Shown here: piece by piece, positions 1-5,895 of the stretch
How the letters are laid out: every line of letters begins with the position of its first letter
Position numbering within the stretch: position 1 is the stretch's first letter
Source: an uncultured Oscillospiraceae bacterium
GTDB taxonomy: Bacteria > Bacillota > Clostridia > Oscillospirales > Oscillospiraceae
Direction: 5' to 3'
DNA length: 7,001 bases
Assembly (NCBI GenBank): GCA_910588105.1
Contig: CAJUQD010000085.1
Location: 1 to 7,001, forward strand
Notes under the pieces: model-generated
Told to the model about the DNA's origin: nothing
Databases searched by the model: none
Seen by the model: only the letters and a program-made list of their open reading frames with translations
Translations under genes and position numbers: made by a program

Positions 1-115
1 TATCAAGCAATTCGCTTCCGTTAATTACCATCTCGTGGTTGTCAAAAAATTCTTGTCTGAAATTGATTGCCTGTTCCTTTAATTGTTCCGTAGGTCTTAC
101 CAATCTGATTTTCAT
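1..115 (-). CDS. GNAT-family acetyltransferase, N-terminal fragment
   Basis: Only the first 38 codons lie in the window; the gene continues past the left edge. The ATG at 115 is preceded by a strong GGGGGAGG ribosome binding site. The visible protein begins MKIRLVRPTEQL and continues with FRQEFFDNHEMVINGSELLD. This opening, with the FRxEFFDN and INGSELLD stretches, resembles the small cytoplasmic predicted acetyltransferases of Firmicutes (COG3981-like GNAT proteins), which would transfer an acetyl group from acetyl-CoA to an unknown amine. The acetyl-CoA binding motif lies outside the window, so the family call rests on N-terminal resemblance from memory. The gene starts 23 bp after the stop of the DUF6440 gene, so it is probably the last visible member of the 1099-to-1 operon. 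Confidence 0.6.
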   Translation of the reverse strand, partial: MKIRLVRPTEQLKEQAINFRQEFFDNHEMVINGSELLD

Positions 116-138
116 TTTGCCTCCCCCTCGATAAAAAG

Positions 139-321
139 TCAGTTATCAATCACCACGTTCCCATTGCTGTCGAGCAAGGGTGTGATAGACGAACCGCCAA
201 CGCCTTCTGTCATAATGTAATTAACGCCTGTCTTTGTATCAACGATAATCCGGATGGTTCCGCTTCCACTGTAGCTTTCCGCTTCTTTTACGTTGAATCT
301 TTTTTCTTTCTTTTCGAACAT
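139..321 (-). CDS. DUF6440 family small protein
   Basis: A 60-residue protein starting MFEKKEKRFNV. It holds the block SYSGSGTIRIIVDTKTGVNY and ends with a TPLLDSNGNVVIDN-type tail. This pattern (charged start, GSGTIRIIVDxxTGVNY, then PLLDxxG) matches the DUF6440 family of small Firmicutes proteins of unknown role. The length is about that of the whole family. An in-frame ATG lies two codons upstream at 327, but the GGAGG at about 329-333 sits almost on top of it and is 7 nt from the ATG at 321, so 321 is preferred. There is no signal peptide or membrane segment. It lies 35 bp after the GrpB gene and 23 bp before the acetyltransferase gene, all in one direction, so co-transcription is likely. 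The function is unknown. Confidence 0.75.
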   Translation of the reverse strand: MFEKKEKRFNVKEAESYSGSGTIRIIVDTKTGVNYIMTEGVGGSSITPLLDSNGNVVIDN

Positions 322-356
322 AATCATTCCTCCGTTTCATAATTTCGTCTGCAACA

Positions 357-893
357 CTATGTCCCAGACTTCCACGCATGAGCCTCTTTCAGCAAGCGGC
401 CTATCAGTTCCTGCTTGCCTGTGGTATAGCTCCCTCGGTCATCTGCAAATTGCGCCGCCAACTTTTTCTTACAGGCATCGTACTCTATTGCTTTATCAGG
501 AAAGCGGTTCAAATAATCCCGAAGATTGATATAGTTGTTCCATTCAGCTCCGTTCCATCTGACCACATGGATGTGGTGTGTACGGGTATCCTTTTCAAAA
601 TCACCCATTACAAACAGCAGCTGCCCCGCAACATCTTCTCCTCGAAAAAGAATATCATGCTGTTTGAGCAATTCGACATAAGGCAATATATCGCCCAGGT
701 TACGGACGCCTACGACAAGATCAATAATCGGTTTTGCATGAATGAAGGAAATGGCGGTGCTTCCGATATGCTGAATGTCAACTGCAACAGGTTCTAAAAT
801 CCGCTTTAATGCTTGAATCGTCCTCTTCGCATTTTGCGTCCATTCTTCTTGATGCGTCGCCAGCATGACCGTTCCTCTTTTCAGCCCTGTCAT
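357..893 (-). CDS. GrpB/UPF0157 family nucleotidyltransferase-like protein
   Basis: A soluble protein of about 178 residues. Numbered from the upstream ATG at 899, it shows GLKRGTVML at 5-13, an HIGSTAI motif at 44-50, KPIIDLVVGV at 56-65, an HHIHVV stretch at 108-113, a WNNYINLRDYL segment near 120-130, and a conserved-looking YTTGKQELI near 158-166. The GST motif followed by KPxxDLxV is the signature of GrpB (UPF0157) proteins, which have a nucleotidyltransferase-like fold. Their substrate is poorly defined, and some members are fused to CoaE. Length is typical for the family. Two starts are possible. The ATG at 899 overlaps the upstream stop as ATGA but is only 2 nt from AGAGGA. The ATG at 893 has about 7 nt of spacing and is preferred. 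Either way it is translationally close to the 67-residue gene before it. Confidence 0.88.
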   Translation of the reverse strand: MTGLKRGTVMLATHQEEWTQNAKRTIQALKRILEPVAVDIQHIGSTAISFIHAKPIIDLVVGVRNLGDILPYVELLKQHDILFRGEDVAGQLLFVMGDFEKDTRTHHIHVVRWNGAEWNNYINLRDYLNRFPDKAIEYDACKKKLAAQFADDRGSYTTGKQELIGRLLKEAHAWKSGT

Positions 894-895
894 AC

Positions 896-1099
896 TCATG
901 TCCTCTTAAAAATGACCGTCTGCTCCTTCATAGAGATTTCCCCGACCTGATACCCGTAGCCCGTCAATTCCTTTTTATATTTCAAAAAAGAGTGGTCAAT
1001 GGGTATCCCCGCGATCTCCTGGATCTGCGCAAAGGTCAATTTGAGGGCCGGGCTTCCATCCTTGTGCACATAGGCCCACAAAGCGTCGTATTTACTCAT
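896..1099 (-). CDS. Small hypothetical protein (67 aa)
   Basis: Starts MSKYDALWAYVHKDG. The ATG at 1099 is chosen because GGAGG lies 6 nt upstream at about 1106-1110. A longer in-frame reading back to 1147 would be encoded by the hairpin element and has no ribosome site. The protein contains LTFAQIQEIAGIPIDHSFLK, a helix-like segment, then a YKKELTGYGYQVGEISM stretch and a basic end (VIFKRT). The SKYD start and LTFxxIxxIxGxPI pattern suggest a family of short Firmicutes proteins similar to DUF7662, but this is weak recognition and no function is known. There are no membrane segments. It is the first gene of the cargo operon, and its stop overlaps or abuts the GrpB start. The structured element ends about 10 nt upstream of its ribosome site. 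Confidence 0.72.
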   Translation of the reverse strand: MSKYDALWAYVHKDGSPALKLTFAQIQEIAGIPIDHSFLKYKKELTGYGYQVGEISMKEQTVIFKRT

Positions 1100-1118
1100 G
1101 AATATCCTCCATTCCTTG

Positions 1119-1295
1119 ATAGAGTCAAATAACTTGAAAAATAGCAAAGCTATTTTTCAGGCGGGCTTTGCCTGCCCGCGTGTGAAACACGCCATATTTG
1201 ACTATGAAATCCAAACCAAGACCGCTGAAAGCGGTCTGTGACGGCGAAACGCCGTCACACTTGAAAAGAATCAAAATTCTTTTCAAGCTGTTTGG
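1119..1295. other. Bipartite six-hairpin structured element
   Basis: Read directly from the sequence. Module 1 is closed by a perfect 9-bp pairing of 1123-1131 (AGTCAAATA) with 1195-1203. It encloses hairpin 1 (1135-1145 with 1149-1159, loop AAA), hairpin 2 (1160-1166 with 1170-1176, one G-T pair, loop TTT) and hairpin 3 (1178-1183 with 1187-1192, loop GAA). Module 2 is closed by 1211-1216 (CCAAAC) with 1290-1295. It encloses hairpin 4 (1219-1226 with 1230-1237, loop GAA), hairpin 5 (1238-1246 with 1250-1258, loop AAA) and hairpin 6 (1260-1271 with 1276-1287, 12 bp, loop CAAA). A 7-nt linker joins the modules, so the whole could fold as two adjacent four-way junctions. No run of T follows any stem on either strand, so these are not ordinary intrinsic terminators. 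It could be a structured RNA, a hairpin-rich mobile repeat, or a folded single-strand DNA site; the strand is undetermined. Confidence 0.8.
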
Positions 1296-2575
1296 TTATA
1301 GGACAGTGTAGCTACCGCCCGGAAAACCTCCCCGGAGACACCGGCCTGCACCATTCCATCGTACTTTTCCGCGGCGGCCTGGGCGCTTTTCAGGCCCCAG
1401 CCGTGGAGACCGCCCTCGGTCTTGGTGGTTTTCAGTTCGCCATTTTCCTGAACAGGTACAGAGGAAAAACTGTTCTCCACCTTGATGACCAGCATCTGGT
1501 GGATGCGGCGGATGGTGAGGGCCGCCGTCCGCCTCGACGGGTCCGGCACCTGCCGGGCCGCCTCGATGGCGTTGTCCAACAGGTTCCCCAAAATCGCGCA
1601 CAGATCCACGCTGCGGATATTGGTGCGGCGGGGAAACTCCACCTGGACCTGGAACCGAATACCGGCCGCCTCCGCTGCGGCTGCCTTGCTGTTGATCAGG
1701 TAGTCCGCCGTCTCGTCCCCTGTCCAGACGGTGGCAGTCAGGTTCCGCACCGGGGCCTGCAATTCATCCAGGTAGCGGACAGCCTCCCCGTACTTCTCAT
1801 GGGTGAGGAACTGCCGCAGGACGCCGATGTGGTTGTGGAGGTCGTGGAACAGCTTGGCGTTGACCTGATAGGCCCGGTTGACAGCGGTATAGTCCCGCTC
1901 CAGCAGCTCGGCCTGCTCCGATTTCAGCTTTGCCAGCTCCTTTTCCACCTCATACTGCCGGTTGATGTTGAACACCAGCACCGACATCATCAGCACCACC
2001 GCCAGAATGGTCCACATATAGAGGGTGTCGTCGGGGATCGCCAGAACGGTCTGCTCCGACAGCGTGATGACCCCGAGGAATCCCGCCAGCGTAAGCGCGG
2101 AGACGGCCCGGAACGCGGATTTGCGGTTGATCTCCCGGCCTCTGGAGAGCCAGGCCGCCAAAACGGCCAGCAGTCCGTGGAGCAGCCAGAGGGCGGACTG
2201 TCCGGCCAGCGTTCTGGCGCTCAGAAAGTCCTGGGAGCGGAACAGCACGCCCATCCATGCCGGCAGGAGAAACGACCAGAAGGAGACGCCAATCTCGTAA
2301 AAGATGCCGACAAACAGGCCCATTCTCAGCTCGGCCCCTTGCAGCCGGTGGGCGCAGGCGGCAATCAGCACCGCCTCCAGAGCCATTCGGTAGAAATCCG
2401 GCGCATGGAGCAGGGATAGCAGAACCGTGAGGGCCAGCGCCCCGGCCAGCCCCGCCGCGATGCTTTTTCGATCTGGCTTTTGTATGGACAGCAGCCGGTG
2501 AACGAGCGTCAGACCCACCAGAACACGCACCGCCCCGGTCAACATGCCGGAGAGCAGCAGAAACGCATCCGTCAT
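1283..2575 (-). CDS. AgrC-like GHKL sensor histidine kinase (system 2)
   Basis: A 430-residue membrane kinase that would sense an external, probably peptide, signal and phosphorylate the adjacent LytTR regulator. The first ~205 residues form about six hydrophobic segments (near 5-25, 38-56, 63-75, 85-110, 128-144 and 155-205), followed by a coiled-coil-like linker (EVEKELAKLKSEQAELLERD). The phospho-acceptor motif FHDLHNHI gives His244. The ATP-binding N box is ILGNLLDNAIEAA with Asn331 and Asn335. The glycine box is GGLHGWGLKS at about 388-397, short as in HATPase_c_5/GHKL kinases. The ATG at 2575 overlaps the upstream regulator stop as ATGA, and GGGGGG lies 7 nt before it, so translation is coupled. 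The last four residues (NQTA) and the stop codon are encoded inside the six-hairpin element. Length is usual for AgrC/VirS-type kinases. Confidence 0.92.
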   Translation of the reverse strand: MTDAFLLLSGMLTGAVRVLVGLTLVHRLLSIQKPDRKSIAAGLAGALALTVLLSLLHAPDFYRMALEAVLIAACAHRLQGAELRMGLFVGIFYEIGVSFWSFLLPAWMGVLFRSQDFLSARTLAGQSALWLLHGLLAVLAAWLSRGREINRKSAFRAVSALTLAGFLGVITLSEQTVLAIPDDTLYMWTILAVVLMMSVLVFNINRQYEVEKELAKLKSEQAELLERDYTAVNRAYQVNAKLFHDLHNHIGVLRQFLTHEKYGEAVRYLDELQAPVRNLTATVWTGDETADYLINSKAAAAEAAGIRFQVQVEFPRRTNIRSVDLCAILGNLLDNAIEAARQVPDPSRRTAALTIRRIHQMLVIKVENSFSSVPVQENGELKTTKTEGGLHGWGLKSAQAAAEKYDGMVQAGVSGEVFRAVATLSYNQTA

Positions 2576-3291
2576 ATGTGAGCCCCCCAGTAGGCGTTGA
2601 TCTGCGCCTTTACTTCTTGCAGATGGGAGCGGCTGATGGGGAGGGCGGCGCCGTTTTTCAGGACGGCCATGCCCTCCTTGATCTGCATGACATGGATCAT
2701 GTTGACGATGCAGCCCCGGTCGATAAAGATAAACTCCTCCGCGGCCAGCTCCTCATAGACCTGCTGTAAGCTCTTGCGCACCTTGGCTGTCCCATCTGCG
2801 GTTGCGATGCTGGTGTTCTTGCCGTCCCGGGAAAGGAAAAGGATCTCCTTATACGGGATTTTCTCCAGGCGGCTGTTGGTCTGGATGGTGTAGAACTTCC
2901 CCTCCTCCAGTTCAATCAGCCGGATGGCGTCACAGATTGCCCCAGGGAGCCGCCGGGCGATGTCGTTCTTGGGGACGTATCGGAAGATGGACAGCTCAAA
3001 CGCGTCGATGGCGTACTCCACATGGAAGGTAATGAAGATGATCTTCACATTGGGCAAAAAGGGCCTGATCTTCCCGGCCAGCTCCATCCCGGTGCTGCCG
3101 GGCATTTCAATGTCCAGCAGGATCAGGTCAAAGAAAAATCCATCCTCGGTGATGTCATAGAGGAGATTCTCGCTGCGAGTATAGGCGGCGATCTCGCCGG
3201 CGCTCCCGCATTGCTTCAGGCAGTCCTCCGCAATGCTCCGATTGGATTGGACGGTGGCACTGTCATCGTCGCAGATGGCAATACGCAGCAT
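2572..3291 (-). CDS. AgrA-like LytTR response regulator (system 2)
   Basis: A 239-residue cytoplasmic transcription factor. The receiver domain covers about residues 1-120: acidic pocket CDDD (8-10), phospho-acceptor Asp60 in LILLDIEMPGSTG, Thr88 in IIFITFH and Lys108 in RYVPKND. All key residues are present. A LytTR DNA-binding domain follows at about 133-232 (YTIQTNSRLEKIPYKEILFL, then FIFIDRGCIVNMIHV and LPISRSHL). The reading frame opens at a GTG at 3303, but the GGGAGG touches that codon, so the ATG at 3291 (MLRIAICDD) is preferred. The stop overlaps the kinase start. A good sigma-A-like promoter and a pair of LytTR-type direct repeats lie just upstream, suggesting autoregulation. Confidence 0.93.
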   Translation of the reverse strand: MLRIAICDDDSATVQSNRSIAEDCLKQCGSAGEIAAYTRSENLLYDITEDGFFFDLILLDIEMPGSTGMELAGKIRPFLPNVKIIFITFHVEYAIDAFELSIFRYVPKNDIARRLPGAICDAIRLIELEEGKFYTIQTNSRLEKIPYKEILFLSRDGKNTSIATADGTAKVRKSLQQVYEELAAEEFIFIDRGCIVNMIHVMQIKEGMAVLKNGAALPISRSHLQEVKAQINAYWGAHI

Positions 3292-3326
3292 GGGGTAATC
3301 CACCTCCCATATTATTATGACGGAAT

Positions 3327-3355
3327 ATTATACTACGGCTGTCCTGCACTGGCAA
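3327..3355 (-). promoter_or_regulatory. Sigma-A-type promoter for the system 2 operon
   Basis: On the minus strand, TTGCCA (3355-3350) and a perfect TATAAT (3332-3327) are separated by exactly 17 bp. Transcription would begin near 3320, leaving a leader of about 30 nt before the ATG at 3291. It lies 17 bp downstream of the paired direct repeats at 3373-3405. Confidence 0.75.
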
Positions 3356-3372
3356 GCAGCCATCCGCCTGTT

Positions 3373-3405
3373 TGTTATGAAATGCTCTCTGAATGTCACG
3401 AAATG
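3373..3405 (-). promoter_or_regulatory. Paired direct repeat, probable LytTR operator A
   Basis: On the plus strand the two copies read TGTTATGAAATG (3373-3384) and TGTCACGAAATG (3394-3405). They match at 10 of 12 positions, with starts 21 bp apart. LytTR regulators of the AgrA family bind as dimers to two direct repeats about two helical turns apart upstream of a -35 box, and this site sits in that position for the system 2 promoter. The same motif recurs at 5896-5928 before the system 1 operon. Confidence 0.62.
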
Positions 3406-3441
3406 ATGGCAGTATTAGCCCATTGTCAATACTTGCTATTT

Positions 3442-3792
3442 CTAACGAGTTACAAAATAGCAGATACGCCGGATCAGTTCCGGAATGTTGACCGGGGGTG
3501 TCAAATAGTCGTTGACGCCCGCCTGCCGGTATTGGTATTCTGTTGCGAGTTCCCTGCTGTCTGTCGGGATAAAGAGTGGCCGGGATTTTACAAGACTCCC
3601 ATAGCGTTCCGCTAAATTCCGCTGGTTGTGGAGCAAATCAAGCCCGGAGCCATCAGGCAAAGTGGTGTCGCACAGGATCAACTCAATATTGTCATCCTCC
3701 AGCAGCAGGTCATTTGCGCCGGCCAACGTCTCTGCGATCACAATATAGAATCCTTTTTGCAGCATAGCCGCGCCCAATACCCCGGATCGCAC
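3442..3792 (-). CDS. Degenerate stand-alone receiver domain, probable remnant
   Basis: The open frame runs from a stop at about 3856 to the TAG at 3442 but has no ATG. The GTG at 3792 is the only usual start codon near the N-terminus and has no ribosome site. The receiver fold begins before it, with NKLLYVHADT encoded from about 3840. Features: one acidic residue in the first strand (VHAD) instead of a DD pair; a phospho-acceptor-like Asp in LILCDTTLPDGSGLDLL; and a GVNDYLTPPVNIPELIRRI end in which the invariant Lys of DYLxKP is replaced by Pro. It resembles the receiver of an OmpR-type regulator, but no winged-helix domain follows; the protein stops at CYFVTR. The frame overlaps the end of the upstream kinase gene. 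It may be a truncated regulator gene or a diverged pseudo-receiver using a CTG start near 3834. Confidence 0.55.
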   Translation of the reverse strand: MRSGVLGAAMLQKGFYIVIAETLAGANDLLLEDDNIELILCDTTLPDGSGLDLLHNQRNLAERYGSLVKSRPLFIPTDSRELATEYQYRQAGVNDYLTPPVNIPELIRRICYFVTR

Positions 3793-3835
3793 TCTGTTAC
3801 TGGTATCAGCGGTATCGGCATGAACATACAGCAGC

Positions 3836-5113
3836 TTATTGTAAGGCCGAAATGTTCAGCAACACGCTCAAATAAAATTGCCGTCCGTTTTTCTCCGTCA
3901 ATAGCGCCCCATGGTACTTTTCCGCCACCGCTTTGATGTTGGAAAGCCCGGTTCCCGCCGGGGGCAGGGGTTCGTCCGAACAGGTATTCTCAAAGGTCAG
4001 CATGTAGAAATCTCCCTGCTGCTTCCCGCTGATACGGATGGCCTTGGCCCCATCGTTTGCGTGGCAGGCGGCAATGGCGTTGTCCAGGGCATTGGCAAAG
4101 AGCACGCACAGGTCAAAATCGTCGATCCCGCAGGGCTTGGGCAGGACCAGGGACACCTCCGCTGCGATCTCCTTCGCCAGCCCCAGCTTCTCTCCCAACA
4201 GAATATCCACCACCGGGTTGCCGGTCTGATAGGGGAAGGACAGGGCCGCCGAGACGGCCACCAGCTTTTTCAGGTACTCCCTGCCCTCCTCCAGCTTTCC
4301 GCACTTGAGCAAGCCGTCCAGGACGGACAGATGATTTTTGATGTCGTGGCGAAAGGATTTCGTTTGCCCGTAACGTGCCTGGGCCTCCGCAATATAAACC
4401 TTTTGCTCATGGGCCGCCTGGGTCAGCGATTGCAGCTCCGCCTGGGCCTGAAAGCCCCGGCACAGCTGGCGGTAGGCGTACAGGGTACACAGCAGCGCCG
4501 CCAGGCCCATGACTTGCAGGAGCAGCAGCGTACTGTGCTTGCCGACCTCCTCCAGAGAAATGATAGGGGCAAAAAAGCTGTAGGCGGTATGGAGAATATA
4601 GAGCTCTGCGGCAAAGAAGAACAGACCCGGAAACAGCAGAAGTCCGATAAAAGGCGTTTGACTGTCCTCTGTCCATGTCAGGAGTTTCAATACAGCATGG
4701 TAACAACAGATGCAAAGTCCGAAGAAAAGGGCCTGTGCCACTATAAGCAGCAGATACAGCAGCGGGCTTCCGATAAAGTGAGGAAAAAGCGCCGCCTCCA
4801 CAGAGTTGATGATCCCGAAAGAGAGCTGTGAGATGTAGAAGGCCAGCACGGAGGCCAGCCAGGATACGGATTGTTGATTTCCCATCCAGAAGCGGCTGAC
4901 GGCATACAGCTCCAGTACACCCACAGCAACGGAGACTACTCCGCCGATGTCAAATTTGGCTGGGATAAGTTGAAGTGCAGCCAGGAGGAGAATGTAAGCG
5001 GCAAAGTGCCACAGTTTCTGTTTCTTCCTGGTGAGGCGGCCAGCAAAGATTATGTGCATCACCCCCTGCCCGCCGAGGCAGAGGCCATCCATAAACAGGC
5101 TAAACCAGTCCAA
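3836..5113 (-). CDS. AgrC-like GHKL sensor histidine kinase (system 1)
   Basis: A 425-residue membrane kinase. The start is TTG at 5113 (read as Met-Asp-Trp-Phe), supported by a GAGAGGGG site 8 nt upstream that lies within the end of the regulator gene; the two genes are 1 bp apart. Hydrophobic segments occur at about 36-50, 57-70, 83-100, 116-145, 155-185 and 194-212, followed by a linker helix. The His box is SFRHDIKNHLSVLDGLL with His256. The N box is LFANALDNAIAA with Asn341 and Asn345. The glycine region is PAGTGLSNIKAVAEKYHG, giving a GHKL/HATPase_c_5 catalytic domain at the C-terminus. It would autophosphorylate at His256 and pass phosphate to the adjacent regulator. Sequence outside the motifs differs strongly from the system 2 kinase, so this is not a recent duplication. 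Confidence 0.92.
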   Translation of the reverse strand: MDWFSLFMDGLCLGGQGVMHIIFAGRLTRKKQKLWHFAAYILLLAALQLIPAKFDIGGVVSVAVGVLELYAVSRFWMGNQQSVSWLASVLAFYISQLSFGIINSVEAALFPHFIGSPLLYLLLIVAQALFFGLCICCYHAVLKLLTWTEDSQTPFIGLLLFPGLFFFAAELYILHTAYSFFAPIISLEEVGKHSTLLLLQVMGLAALLCTLYAYRQLCRGFQAQAELQSLTQAAHEQKVYIAEAQARYGQTKSFRHDIKNHLSVLDGLLKCGKLEEGREYLKKLVAVSAALSFPYQTGNPVVDILLGEKLGLAKEIAAEVSLVLPKPCGIDDFDLCVLFANALDNAIAACHANDGAKAIRISGKQQGDFYMLTFENTCSDEPLPPAGTGLSNIKAVAEKYHGALLTEKNGRQFYLSVLLNISALQ

Positions 5114-5114
5114 G

Positions 5115-5828
5115 TCAAATTCCCCTCTCTTTCATGTGACGCAAAAGGGCCTGGGTCAGCTCCCCCTCCCGCAGCCGGGAGGCGGGGATACGCTCCCCCT
5201 GGAATAGCAGGACCTGCCCGTCCTGACATCCGCGCACATAGTCCAGATTGACCAGATAGCTCCGGTGGCACTTGAAAAAGCGCCCGTCCACCCGCCGCTC
5301 CAGATCCTCCAGCTTGTCATAGTAGTCGCTCACTGTCCCGTCACTTTTGTGGAGGTAGATTTTCCGGCCCAATACCTCGCAGTACACAATGTCCGACAGG
5401 AGAACCACCTCGCAGCCGGTTCCTCGCTGGATCACAATATCCTCAGCTGCCCTCTGTTCCAGGGAGTGGAGCACCCGATCCATCGTCTGTTTGAAGCGGG
5501 CGCTGTCCAGTGGCTTGAGCAGATAGTCATATGCCTCTACTTGAAAAGCGTCGAAAACGAGCTCCTTCAGCACCGTTACAAAGACCAGCAGGCTGTGATT
5601 TCCCCGCTGGCGCAGCAGCTTGGCCGTCTCCATGCCGTCCGGCTGCTCCATCTGGATGTCCAGGAAGATCACATCAAAGCGATCAACCGCATCCAGCAGG
5701 GCGCGGCCATCTGGAAAACTGCTGAGGTTGTAAGCGGTGAATGATTTTTCTTTCATATACTCTGCAAGATGGCCAGCAAGCTCCTGAGCCATCAGCGGTT
5801 CATCGTCGCAGATCGCAATTTTTATCAT
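5115..5828 (-). CDS. AgrA-like LytTR response regulator (system 1)
   Basis: A 237-residue regulator starting MIKIAICDDE at the ATG at 5828. The frame is open to a GTG at 5840, but the GGTGGTG stretch just upstream better serves as a weak ribosome site for 5828. The receiver has the acidic pair Asp8/Asp9, phospho-acceptor Asp57 in DVIFLDIQM, Thr85 in LVFVTVLKE and Lys105 in DYLLKPLD, so it should be active. The LytTR DNA-binding domain at about 131-232 shows IVYCEVLGRKIYLH, then FFKCHRSYLVNLDYV and IPASRLRE. It is the first gene of the system 1 operon, one base before its kinase. Paired direct repeats and a weak promoter lie upstream, in a region shared with the divergent relaxase gene. Confidence 0.93.
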   Translation of the reverse strand: MIKIAICDDEPLMAQELAGHLAEYMKEKSFTAYNLSSFPDGRALLDAVDRFDVIFLDIQMEQPDGMETAKLLRQRGNHSLLVFVTVLKELVFDAFQVEAYDYLLKPLDSARFKQTMDRVLHSLEQRAAEDIVIQRGTGCEVVLLSDIVYCEVLGRKIYLHKSDGTVSDYYDKLEDLERRVDGRFFKCHRSYLVNLDYVRGCQDGQVLLFQGERIPASRLREGELTQALLRHMKERGI

Positions 5829-5859
5829 GTTCACCACCACGCTTTTCTATCAATCTATC

Positions 5860-5888
5860 AGATTAGCAAAACAGGGGCAGGAATACAA
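5860..5888 (-). promoter_or_regulatory. Weak candidate promoter for the system 1 operon
   Basis: On the minus strand, TTGTAT (5888-5883) and TAATCT (5865-5860) are 17 bp apart. The -10 match is poor but carries a TGn extension. The -10 box lies in a small inverted repeat (AATCT, 3-nt spacer, AGATT, 5852-5864). A weak promoter just downstream of paired operator repeats fits activator dependence. Confidence 0.4.
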
Positions 5889-5895
5889 CCCCCGA

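Noticed and set aside
378..797. Plus-strand frame (139 codons) opposite the GrpB gene
   Set aside because: The minus strand carries the GrpB signature, and this frame has no plausible product.
1100..1147. N-terminal extension of the 67-residue protein to an upstream start
   Set aside because: The extension is encoded by the hairpin element and has no ribosome binding site; the ATG at 1099 has a well-placed GGAGG.
1260..1287. Hairpin 6 as the intrinsic terminator of the system 2 operon
   Set aside because: The stem is strong but contains the stop codon and is followed on the minus strand by GTGTGACG, not a T run.
1119..1295. CRISPR array or integron attC site
   Set aside because: The hairpins differ in sequence with no regular repeat-spacer pattern, and no cas or integrase gene is in the window.
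1292..2419. Long plus-strand reading frame opposite the system 2 kinase (375 codons)
   Set aside because: It lies wholly antisense to a kinase with clear motifs, has a His/Gln/Arg/Asp-rich composition typical of antisense frames in G+C-rich genes, and shows no recognisable domain.
3911..4831. Plus-strand frame opposite the system 1 kinase (306 codons)
   Set aside because: Antisense to the conserved GHKL kinase, with no domain; an effect of codon bias.
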